DNA of 64,000 nt from the NCBI GenBank assembly GCA_020851455.1, contig JADZCT010000047.1:124001-188000 (forward strand), given 5' to 3'. The DNA is from Gemmatimonadaceae bacterium. GTDB lineage: Bacteria; Gemmatimonadota; Gemmatimonadetes; Gemmatimonadales; Gemmatimonadaceae. The notes beneath the pieces are model-generated. The model saw only the letters and a list, made by a program, of their open reading frames with translations. It had not been told where the DNA came from and did no database searches. Shown here piece after piece: positions 57,170 to 64,000 of this stretch (position 1 is the first letter of the stretch; every line of letters begins with the position of its first letter). Made by a program: the position numbers and the translations under genes.

Positions 57170-57867
57170 CAGCGGGTACCAAGAAAGTCATCCATCGTGA
57201 ATACGCCCTTCCTGCCGGCCAGCCAGCTCGCGGCCGCGAGGGCGCCGGCGGCAAAGAGTCGGCGGTCGCGCGCCTCGTGCACAAGCCGGACCTGCTCGAA
57301 CAGCGCGTCGAACACAACTTCGTGGGTGCCGGGCACATACCCGGTGCGAATGCTCGTCACGGGCACGGCCTCGCCGAGTGCGTGGCTCGCGCGCTCGGCG
57401 AGGCGCTTCGCCGTTCCCGAGGGCGCGTCCACCTTCGCGGCATGATGCGTCTCGATGACGTGCGCGGAGAACCCGCCGGCCGCCGCGAAATCCGCCGCTG
57501 CCCGTTCCACCAGGCGCGTGAACACGTGTACTCCAACGGAAAAGTTCGGCGACCAGAGGAGTGCGCCGCCACGGCGGCGCACCTCGTCCTCGACCCTCCG
57601 GCGGCTGGCATCCCATCCCGTCGTGCCGCATACCACCGGGACGCCTGCGTCGGCGCAAGCGAGCACATTGGCCGCGGCCGCCGCAGGCACGGTGAACTCG
57701 ATCGCGACGGCAGCTCCGCCGAGCTGCGCTGCCGATGGTGCGCCGCCGGCAACGTCGGCAGCCCCGAGGAACGCGACGACGTCAAAGCCAGCATGCGCCG
57801 CGATGTCGCGGACGCCACGGCCCATGCGGCCATCCCCGATGATCGCCAGCGGAAGCTGCTTCGTCAT
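57169..57867 (-). CDS. dapB: 4-hydroxy-tetrahydrodipicolinate reductase
   Basis: DapB reduces the DapA product with NAD(P)H. The chain is short for the family at 232 residues (E. coli 273). It keeps the nucleotide motif AIIGDGRMGRGVRD, VEFTVP-like AIEFTVPAAAAANV, CGTTGWD, SPNFSVGVHVF and the catalytic VIETHHAAKVDAPSGTA. The nucleotide-binding domain appears trimmed, as in several non-proteobacterial DapBs. It overlaps lysC by 4 nt. Confidence 0.95.
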   Translation of the reverse strand: MTKQLPLAIIGDGRMGRGVRDIAAHAGFDVVAFLGAADVAGGAPSAAQLGGAAVAIEFTVPAAAAANVLACADAGVPVVCGTTGWDASRRRVEDEVRRRGGALLWSPNFSVGVHVFTRLVERAAADFAAAGGFSAHVIETHHAAKVDAPSGTAKRLAERASHALGEAVPVTSIRTGYVPGTHEVVFDALFEQVRLVHEARDRRLFAAGALAAASWLAGRKGVFTMDDFLGTR

Positions 57868-59222
57868 GCGGCGCTGCCGCCGAAGAACGTGTCGTGGAGG
57901 CGTTGCATGACGGGCCGCACCTGGTCGCCATCCATGACCATCGTGAGGTTGATTCCGGTCGAGTCGAGCGAGAGCATGTGCAGCCGCACGTGGCCAATCG
58001 CGGCAATGGCGCGCGCCATCGCGCCCGGGTCGGTGGCGAGTGCCGCGCCCACGACGGCGATGATGCCGCGACCGCGTTCGACGCCGGCGTCGCCAAACGC
58101 GCGCAACTCGGCGAGGACTTCGTCGAGCTGGTGGGTCTCGTCGAGCGTCAGCGACACGGACACCTCGGAGGTGGTCACCACGTCCACGGGCAGTCCGCGC
58201 CGGGCGAAAACCTCGAAGATCTGCTGGAGCGCCCCGGATGCCCCGAGCATGCGCGGCGACCGGACTTTGATGATCGCCGTGTTTCCCTTGCCGGCAATTG
58301 CGCGCACCGCATGCCGCGGCGCGTCCGCGGTGATGCGCGTCCCCGAACCCTCCGGTTTCATCGAATTGAAGACGAACACCGGGATCCCCCGGGCGACCGC
58401 CGGCGCGATGGTGTTCGGGTGCAGCACCTTCGCGCCAAAGCTTGCGAGTTCCGACGCCTCGTCGAAGCGTATGTGCTCGATGAGTCGCGCGCCGCGCACC
58501 ACGCGAGGATCCGCCGTGAGCATGCCGTCAACGTCGGTCCAGATCTCGATCGCTTCGGCCTCGAGCGCAGCGCCGAGGAGCGAGGCCGTGAAGTCGGATC
58601 CACCGCGTCCAAGCGTCGTTGTGATCCCGTCGGGCGTGGCGCCGATGTAGCCGCCGAGCACGGGCACGCGCCCCTCGAGAACCAGCGGACGGACGTTCTC
58701 CCGCGCCGCCGCGCCGATGTCAGCCAGCCGGGGCTCGGCCCGCCCGTATTGCGCGTCTGTGACCATCACCTTGCGAGCGTCCACGAGAACGGCGTCAACC
58801 CCTGCGTGGCGGAGTGACGCCTCGACGATCGGGGCGGAGAACTGCTCGCCGTACGACGCGATGGCATCGAGCGACCGTGGAGTCATGTGCCCGAGCACGG
58901 AAAGCGCTTCGAGAAGGTGAGCCAGTTCGTCGAACAGCATGGACACCGTGGCGCCGAGCTCGTCGGTGTCCGCGCCGACGCCGAGGATCTCCTTGACCAC
59001 AGCCAGATGTCGCGCGCGCATCTGCTCCACCATCGTGATCGCGCCCACGAGGTTAACGCCCGACGCCTGCCCTGCGGCCTCCAGCAACGCGTTCGTTGTG
59101 CCGGCCAGCGCCGATACCACGACTACGGGCGCGCGCGATACGCGGCCGCGAACGATGCCGGCCGTGCGCGTGATCGCCGCGGCGTCGGCGACGCTCGTCC
59201 CTCCGAACTTCGCGACGATCAC
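57864..59222 (-). CDS. lysC: aspartate kinase
   Basis: Phosphorylates aspartate, the first step to lysine, threonine and methionine. The 452-residue monofunctional form resembles E. coli LysC. Seen: AKFGGTSVADA at the N-terminus, VVSALAGTTNALLEAA, GEQFSAPIVEASL, LGRGGSDFTASLLGAALEA and EIWTDVDGMLTADPRVV. Two ACT domains follow from about residue 310, so feedback inhibition is likely. No homoserine dehydrogenase is fused. It starts with GTG, overlapping the asd stop. Confidence 0.96.
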   Translation of the reverse strand: MIVAKFGGTSVADAAAITRTAGIVRGRVSRAPVVVVSALAGTTNALLEAAGQASGVNLVGAITMVEQMRARHLAVVKEILGVGADTDELGATVSMLFDELAHLLEALSVLGHMTPRSLDAIASYGEQFSAPIVEASLRHAGVDAVLVDARKVMVTDAQYGRAEPRLADIGAAARENVRPLVLEGRVPVLGGYIGATPDGITTTLGRGGSDFTASLLGAALEAEAIEIWTDVDGMLTADPRVVRGARLIEHIRFDEASELASFGAKVLHPNTIAPAVARGIPVFVFNSMKPEGSGTRITADAPRHAVRAIAGKGNTAIIKVRSPRMLGASGALQQIFEVFARRGLPVDVVTTSEVSVSLTLDETHQLDEVLAELRAFGDAGVERGRGIIAVVGAALATDPGAMARAIAAIGHVRLHMLSLDSTGINLTMVMDGDQVRPVMQRLHDTFFGGSAA

Positions 59223-60286
59223 GATGCGTCGCGCGGGATCACCCCGCGCGCCACCAACAGTTCGGCATTCAGGATCGAGCCGCCCGCGGCCCCGCGGATC
59301 GTGTTGTGCGACATGGCAACGAGCCGGATGTGCAGCACGGCATCGCCCCGGATTCGGCCCACCACGGTCGTCATCCCCCGCCCCTCCATCGCGTCGCGCC
59401 GAGGCTGGGGCCGGTCGGCCTCATCGCGCACGCGAATCGGCGGATCCGGCGCGAATGGAAGGCCGCGCACCGACGGGTCTCCTCGCCACTCACGGAGTGC
59501 CCTGGTGGCCTGCTCAGGCGTGGGGGAATCCTCGAAACCGAGCGACAGGCACACTGTGTGGCCGTTCTCGACCGGAACGCGGTTGGCGTGCGCACTTACA
59601 ACGAACCGCGCGTGCGCAATCGAGCCGTCGGCGTACACGCCCAGCATCTTCTGGATCTCGCGCTCGATTTTCGGCTCTTCCTCGCCGATGTGGGGAATCA
59701 CATTCCCCAGGATGTCGAGCGACGGCACGCCCGGGTATCCCGCGCCGGAAACCGCCTGCATCGTCGCGGCGAACACCGTGCGAATGCCGAATCGCTCGTG
59801 CAGCGGCGCCATCGCAACGGCGGCCGTCGTACTCGAGCAGTTCGCGTTCGTGACGATCGCGCCCTGCCAGCCGCGCTCCCGTCGTTGCCGCTCCATGAGG
59901 CCAAGGTGGGGCGCGTTTACCTCCGGGATCATCAGCGGAACGTCCGGATCCATCCGGAAGGTCTTGGCGTTGCTGAAGACGAACCGGCCCGCGTGAGCGA
60001 ACGCGGGTTCGGCAACCTGCGCCGCGGCAGCATCGAGCCCGCAGAACACGATGGGCGACCGGACCGATGACGGGTCGCACGGCTGCACCGTCATCGCGGC
60101 GACGTCGCCAGGCACGTCGCCTTCTATCCATCGCGCCGCCTCGGCGTAACGCTTTCCGGCTGAGCGCTCGCTCGCCGCCACCTCGGCGACCCGGAACCAC
60201 GGGTGGTCCGCAAGGCAGCGGATGAATGTCTGCCCCACCGCGCCGGTCGCGCCGAGCACTGCCACAGGAATCCGGTGATCGGCCAC
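59219..60286 (-). CDS. asd: aspartate-semialdehyde dehydrogenase, archaeal/fungal type
   Basis: Asd reduces aspartyl phosphate to the semialdehyde with NADPH. The 355 residues begin VAVLGATGAVGQTFIRCLADHPWF. The active Cys150 lies in VTNANCSSTT, and AVSGAGYPGVPSLDILGN and EEPKIEREIQKMLG mark the branch found in archaea, fungi and some bacteria rather than the E. coli type. The His-containing SAHANRVPVENGH follows. It begins 2 nt after the dapE-like gene and overlaps lysC. Confidence 0.95.
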   Translation of the reverse strand: MADHRIPVAVLGATGAVGQTFIRCLADHPWFRVAEVAASERSAGKRYAEAARWIEGDVPGDVAAMTVQPCDPSSVRSPIVFCGLDAAAAQVAEPAFAHAGRFVFSNAKTFRMDPDVPLMIPEVNAPHLGLMERQRRERGWQGAIVTNANCSSTTAAVAMAPLHERFGIRTVFAATMQAVSGAGYPGVPSLDILGNVIPHIGEEEPKIEREIQKMLGVYADGSIAHARFVVSAHANRVPVENGHTVCLSLGFEDSPTPEQATRALREWRGDPSVRGLPFAPDPPIRVRDEADRPQPRRDAMEGRGMTTVVGRIRGDAVLHIRLVAMSHNTIRGAAGGSILNAELLVARGVIPRDAS

Positions 60287-60288
60287 GG

Positions 60289-61284
60289 TCAGTTCCCGAG
60301 CAGCGTACGGACGAGCCGGACGTAGGTATCCACGGCGGCATTCAACTCCGCGATCTCAACGTACTCGCCTGGCGTGTGCGCGACGGTGATCGAGCCCGGG
60401 CCGAAAAGGAGCGGCTCTCCCCAATTGGTGAGGAGCGATGCGTCAGTGGTGTACGCAAAGGCCTTTGCCGGGAACCCTTCAACCTCGGGGAAGACCTGCG
60501 CCGGCGTAAACGATGGGTACGAGATTTCGGCCCTGCCCGCGACCCACCGCTCGATCGCCGCTTTCGCTGGCTCCGCCTCACCAACCACGCGCACCATCAG
60601 CTCCGCTTCGCATTCACCGGGAACTATGTTCGCTCCTGACCCTCCGTGGATCGTCCCGACGTTCACCGTCGAGTCGCCGAGCACGGGGTCGGACGGCAGG
60701 CGAAGCTGGTCCACCTCGAGCAGGATCCGGGCCATGGGGAGGATCGCGGACTCGCCAAGTTCGGCGTAGGCGGAGTGCGCCTCGCGGCCGCGCGTGCGAA
60801 GCAGCACGCGAAGCGCGCCCTTGCAGCCGATCGCGAGGTGGCTCTCCGTCGGCTCGCCATTCACGAGGTAGCGGCTCGTAGCGGCGAGGTGGTTGGCCAG
60901 TCGCGCACCGTCGGATCCGTGCTCCTCTCCGACGACGAAGAGCAGGTCCACCCGTTCCTCTCCGGCTTCCGCCAGCCGTGACGCCGCAGTGATCATGGCC
61001 GCCGCGATGCCCTTCGCATCGGCCGCCCCGCGCCCATAGAGCCGGCCCGCTTCCACGCGCGGCGGGATGAACGGCGGGACGGTGTCGAGGTGCGTGCTGA
61101 GCGTAACGCCACCACCCTTGCGCGACGCCCACACGTTGCCTCGTCCGGGTGACACCTCCTGCACCGTCACGCTCCAGCCTTTCGAGACGAGCAGCCGCGC
61201 GACGTGGTCAACCACCTTGCCCTCATCGCGGGTGACCGACGGGATCGCGACAAGTTCAGAGGCGAGTGTGAGGACTTCAGTCAT
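60289..61284 (-). CDS. dapE: M20 deacylase, probable succinyl-diaminopimelate desuccinylase
   Basis: A zinc-dependent amidohydrolase of the M20/ArgE-DapE family, 331 residues. Metal ligands can be read as His in STHLDTVP, Asp in GRGAADAKG, the Glu pair in VGEEHGS, Glu in VNGEPTES and His in VAHTPGEYVE. A dimerisation insert is present around 170-255. The chain is shorter than E. coli DapE (375) and near LysK-like deacylases. The DapE call rests on its place before asd-lysC-dapB-dapA-dapD. It starts 19 nt after tRNA-Leu with no visible Shine-Dalgarno. Confidence 0.8.
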   Translation of the reverse strand: MTEVLTLASELVAIPSVTRDEGKVVDHVARLLVSKGWSVTVQEVSPGRGNVWASRKGGGVTLSTHLDTVPPFIPPRVEAGRLYGRGAADAKGIAAAMITAASRLAEAGEERVDLLFVVGEEHGSDGARLANHLAATSRYLVNGEPTESHLAIGCKGALRVLLRTRGREAHSAYAELGESAILPMARILLEVDQLRLPSDPVLGDSTVNVGTIHGGSGANIVPGECEAELMVRVVGEAEPAKAAIERWVAGRAEISYPSFTPAQVFPEVEGFPAKAFAYTTDASLLTNWGEPLLFGPGSITVAHTPGEYVEIAELNAAVDTYVRLVRTLLGN

Positions 61285-61303
61285 CGTGCGTAGCTTGTGA
61301 GGA

Positions 61304-61388
61304 TGCCGGGGCTGGGAGTCGAACCCAGATGGCCTTTCGGCCAAGGGATTTTAAGTCCCTCGCGTCTAACCAGTTTCGCCACCCCGGC
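61304..61388 (-). tRNA. tRNA-Leu (anticodon UAA)
   Basis: An 85-nt class II tRNA. The acceptor GCCGGGG pairs with CCCCGGC, the discriminator is A, the anticodon loop is CTTAAAA with UAA, the variable arm is long (GGCCGAAAGGCC), and the T-arm is CTGGGTTCGACTCCCAG. TCC follows the discriminator, so CCA is not encoded. Confidence 0.97.
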
Positions 61389-61509
61389 AGGCGCAACAGC
61401 GCGGCACGATTTCCCGTGCTCGGCGCACAAAGCGAGGCAGGGGCAGCCGGGCCCGCTGACCCCGGCCGTCACCTGCCTTGACTGGGTACGACGACAAGCG
61501 GTACGGCGA

Positions 61510-61582
61510 AGCGGGAAACGGGACTCGAACCCGCGACCCCAACCTTGGCAAGGTTGTGCTCTACCAACTGAGCTATTCCCGC
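61510..61582 (-). tRNA. tRNA-Gly (anticodon GCC)
   Basis: A 73-nt tRNA. The acceptor GCGGGAA pairs with TTCCCGC, the D-arm is AGCTCAGTTGGTAGAGC, the anticodon loop is TTGCCAA, and the T-arm is CGGGTTCGAGTCCCG. The discriminator is T and is followed by TC, so CCA is not encoded. It lies 121 nt upstream of tRNA-Leu and is probably cotranscribed; the gap between them shows no gene. Confidence 0.97.
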
Positions 61583-61591
61583 GACCACGGG

Positions 61592-61620
61592 AAGTTACGC
61601 TGTGCCGGCGGGCCGAACAA
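61592..61620 (-). promoter_or_regulatory. tRNA-Gly promoter
   Basis: TTGTTC (61615-61620), a 17-bp spacer and TAACTT (61592-61597) on the minus strand, 9 nt before the tRNA 5' end. It probably also drives tRNA-Leu and perhaps the lysine cluster. Confidence 0.6.
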
Positions 61621-61624
61621 GCGA

Positions 61625-63394
61625 CTATGGGCGAACGCCGTACGCGTGGGCCGCGAACCACACGGTGTAGGCGAGCAGTCCCGACAGGGCAGCATCCCCC
61701 CCCCCGCCGGTGGCTTCGCCGAGGTCGTCAACGAACTCGGCGGCGAACCCGCGGTCGAGCGGCGCGCGACGCAGCCAGTCGAGGACCTCACCGGCATCGG
61801 GACCCATTAGCCGGGCAAGACGGTGTTCGAGCCGCGGCGACGGCGCCGCCGCCCTGGCAGAGCGCCGGAACACGGAGTCCGTGCGCTCCACTGCCTCGAG
61901 CAGGGGCAGCCAGAGAACCGATGCTCCGGGGTCGTCGGCCGGCTCGCGCCGCCCGCCGGGCTCGGCCGACGCGGCGAAGACCGCCTTGCTGCCCTCGCCG
62001 GCCACGAAATGGCGCCGGATGGCGGCTCGGACCGCCTCAGCGTCCTGCAGCTTCGCTACTTCGCCCTCGTCGAGCATGCGCGACAGGCAGTCGAGCGCGT
62101 ACGCGACGGCGGCGTTCGCGTGCAAGGAGAACAGTTCCGAAGGCACCCCCGACAATGCCACGTCCGCCCGGTACAGCGGATAGTGCTCGTCGCGGCGCTC
62201 GGCGATCTCGTCGGCTGCCAGGTACAGGGTGTCGGCGAGGACGGGCTCCTCGACGATTGCATCGTCCTCGGTGTCGCGAATGTAGCGGTCCGTTGCTATC
62301 GGGTAGGCCGCCGCACCCTCGAGCGTGGCGCCGGGGGAGAAAAGCGTGCCGTCGAAGTAGTCCACCCCCTGGCCTGGAGCGTAGCCATGCACCTCGCAGA
62401 TCCGCAGGATCAGTTCTCGCGCAAGCGGAGGATCGGCCAGTTGCACGGCCGGCACCGTCCAGGCAAGGGCCTCCCAGTCGCGGATCGTCGTGCCGTGCGT
62501 CGCCCATGGGGCCCGGCTCCGCACCACATAGTACTGGGCGTCGTCCAGCGCGCGCGCGGCGGAATAGAAGTACGCGAACATCAGGTGACGATTGATCAGG
62601 CCGTCGAGGGACTCCACTCCGCTCGACTGCTCGAGCGTGCCAAGCGCATCGCGGGTCCCGCCAAGGAGGTGCTTCCAGCCGCGCTTGCGCAGCACGGCAA
62701 CCGTCGCCAGCGCGCCATCACGCTCTGGGCCAGCGCCAATGTAGAACGCTGCGTCGGCCCGCTGTCCAGCGCCGATCGCAACCTGCCGCTGAATGCTGTA
62801 CCCGGCGCCCTTCACGGCCACAGTCGAGCCGTCGTCCGAGGAAATTGCGAGGGCGGCGAACCCAGGCGCGTCGTCCCCTTCCAGCACGACGGTGCCGTCG
62901 CCGGCTGACGATACGATGTGCGCGCTCGTGATCGGGCGCGGCGTCCGCACGCGCAGTTGCCGGTGCCCCAGGGTGCCTTCGATGCCGATGGAGGCCTCGA
63001 CCGCTGCGCCGCCACGATTCTCCACCGCCACCGCGTACACCGCACCGGCGACGTCCACGTCGCGTCCGTACGGCGCAAAAATGCTCCCGCGAATCACCAG
63101 GGAGCCGGCCGTTGCGGTGAACGTCGGGATCCAGTGATGCGAACGCTCCCAGGCCATCGCATGACTCGAGAACTCGACCGGTTCGCCGTCCACCCGCAGC
63201 GTTGGACGGGCCAGCGCAGGCCCGTCCGCGTCGAGGAAGCGCGATGAACCGGCGAACTCCACCGAGGAACGCGCCCCGCGGTGGAGGAGGCCGATTGCGT
63301 GCAGGGCGCCGTCCGCCGGGTGGACGCAGGGCAGCGCCATCCAGTGGTTGCCCGTAACCTGCCATGGCACGGTGCCGATGGCGCTCTGTGTCAC
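61625..63394 (-). CDS. six-hairpin-glycosidase-like protein
   Basis: A 589-residue protein with no signal peptide, so probably cytoplasmic. The N-terminal 250 residues are beta-rich (HRGARSSVEFAGSSRFLD, VYAVAVENRGGAAVEASIGIEG). The C-terminal part from about residue 270 is helical and reads like an (alpha/alpha)6 toroid: NRHLMFAYFYSAARALDD, HGTTIRDWEALAWTVPAVQL and YPIATDRYIRDTEDDAIV. Acidic residues in RDWEALAW and DTEDDAIVEE are candidate catalytic groups. The substrate is unknown. It starts with GTG and has GGAGG at 63404-63408, 9 nt upstream. Confident as a gene, less so as an enzyme class. Confidence 0.6.
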   Translation of the reverse strand: MTQSAIGTVPWQVTGNHWMALPCVHPADGALHAIGLLHRGARSSVEFAGSSRFLDADGPALARPTLRVDGEPVEFSSHAMAWERSHHWIPTFTATAGSLVIRGSIFAPYGRDVDVAGAVYAVAVENRGGAAVEASIGIEGTLGHRQLRVRTPRPITSAHIVSSAGDGTVVLEGDDAPGFAALAISSDDGSTVAVKGAGYSIQRQVAIGAGQRADAAFYIGAGPERDGALATVAVLRKRGWKHLLGGTRDALGTLEQSSGVESLDGLINRHLMFAYFYSAARALDDAQYYVVRSRAPWATHGTTIRDWEALAWTVPAVQLADPPLARELILRICEVHGYAPGQGVDYFDGTLFSPGATLEGAAAYPIATDRYIRDTEDDAIVEEPVLADTLYLAADEIAERRDEHYPLYRADVALSGVPSELFSLHANAAVAYALDCLSRMLDEGEVAKLQDAEAVRAAIRRHFVAGEGSKAVFAASAEPGGRREPADDPGASVLWLPLLEAVERTDSVFRRSARAAAPSPRLEHRLARLMGPDAGEVLDWLRRAPLDRGFAAEFVDDLGEATGGGGDAALSGLLAYTVWFAAHAYGVRP

Positions 63395-63403
63395 CGCTGC
63401 GAA

Positions 63404-63408
63404 CCTCC
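63404..63408 (-). promoter_or_regulatory. Shine-Dalgarno site of the glycosidase-like gene
   Basis: GGAGG on the minus strand, 9 nt before the GTG at 63394. It fixes that start. Confidence 0.6.
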
Positions 63409-63509
63409 GTTAACTTGGCGCGGGTACGAAACTTACTCCTCCGCACCGCCTGCCGCCCTTGCACTCCACCCAGTACGCACCCCGAGTCCGCGCCGCCGCT
63501 GCCTGCCGC

Positions 63510-64000
63510 ATGGTTGCGAGGGCGTGCGTTGTGATTGGCTGGCTCAGTGCGAGCACGGCGTTCGCGCAGTGGCCGGCGGGCGTCGGCCCGGATGCCGCGA
63601 CGCTCCCGTCGCGGGCCCTGAGGATATCGTTTGGGATCGGGTGGGACCGCGCACCGGAACGGTATGAGAACGGCGTCCTGCGATCCCCTGGCGATCGCTA
63701 CTCCCTGGACACGCTCGGCGCGACCGTATTCCCGTTCCTCGGCGTTACGGAAGCCGCCACGCGCGCAGCGGCTGGGCTACCGGCATTTCGCGCATCGCTG
63801 GGCGCCAGTGTCGTCAAGGCGCGTGACGCGTTGGAGACGACGCCAGTCACGGTCGAATACGGCCTCACCAGTCGCGTGTCGCTCAGGGCGACCGTTCCGT
63901 TCGTCACCGCCGCCGCCCGCGTGGACGCGACGCTCAACCCGCTCGCCAGGGAAGCAACCGTCGGGCTCAACCCGGCGCTGGCGAACGCCGCAATCGCGAC
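63510..64000 (+). CDS. secreted, probable outer-membrane beta-barrel protein, 3' end missing
   Basis: 163 complete codons are visible before the window edge. The N-terminus MVARACVVIGWLSASTAFAQ is a signal peptide with probable cleavage after AFA. The mature part has short alternating hydrophobic stretches (LRISFGIGWD, TPVTVEYGLTSRVSLRATVPFV) typical of outer-membrane barrel proteins. It is not recognised as a named family. A TTG at 63459 would add 17 residues and is possible. It is divergent from the glycosidase-like gene across 115 nt. Confidence 0.65.
   Translation, partial: MVARACVVIGWLSASTAFAQWPAGVGPDAATLPSRALRISFGIGWDRAPERYENGVLRSPGDRYSLDTLGATVFPFLGVTEAATRAAAGLPAFRASLGASVVKARDALETTPVTVEYGLTSRVSLRATVPFVTAAARVDATLNPLAREATVGLNPALANAAIA

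Overview
The window is 64 kb of GC-rich bacterial chromosome. It is densely packed and almost entirely core housekeeping genes. I see no insertion sequence, prophage, CRISPR array or plasmid function. Operon neighbours very often share 4-nt ATGA/GTGA or 1-nt TGATG overlaps, and GTG starts are common. Lipid A-independent markers (RodA/PBP2/MreBCD, RseP, an outer-membrane-barrel-like protein, a lipoprotein HtrA) suggest a Gram-negative-type envelope. Gene content and protein style suggest Gemmatimonadota or a close relative. That placement is my inference from memory, not from a search.

Left part (1-13,930). A minus-strand pair (GAF-domain protein, then trpD cut by the window edge) diverges from a 12-gene plus-strand operon: truA, a transaldolase-like protein, an HtrA lipoprotein protease, purB, purC, psd, pssA, purS, purQ, a zinc-ribbon gene, purL and purF. 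It joins most of IMP synthesis to phosphatidylethanolamine synthesis. A strong 14-bp hairpin ends it and also faces the oncoming minus-strand genes.

Middle (14,004-61,582). Apart from ptsN, everything is on the minus strand. In order of transcription: tRNA-Gly and tRNA-Leu; a lysine/aspartate-family cluster (dapE-like, asd, lysC, dapB, dapA, dapD) running into aroA, cmk and rpsA; a three-gene biotin-dependent acyl-CoA carboxylase (pccB, accC, BCCP) interrupted by an RlmD-type RNA methyltransferase gene; ribosomal genes rplM-rpsI and rpsB-tsf; pyrH, frr, uppS, cdsA, dxr, rseP; rpsO-pnp-M16 peptidase; ald; the rod-shape operon mreBCD-mrdA-rodA; accD, folC, hisS, proS, lysA, a phosphoesterase, guaA, a membrane protein and a MATE transporter; then dus-larB and the tmRNA gene ssrA.

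Right end (61,625-64,000). A six-hairpin-glycosidase-like protein diverges from a secreted protein cut by the window edge.

Several promoters share a TTGNNN, 17-bp spacer, TANNTT/TANNAT-like form. For truA and dus the -10 box lies 7 nt before the ATG, which implies leaderless mRNAs. I found no convincing undescribed multigene system. The points most worth checking are a transaldolase-fold protein lacking the Schiff-base lysine, the carboxylase genes split around an RNA methyltransferase gene, structured leaders of rpsB and rplM, and tRNA/tmRNA genes that do not encode CCA.
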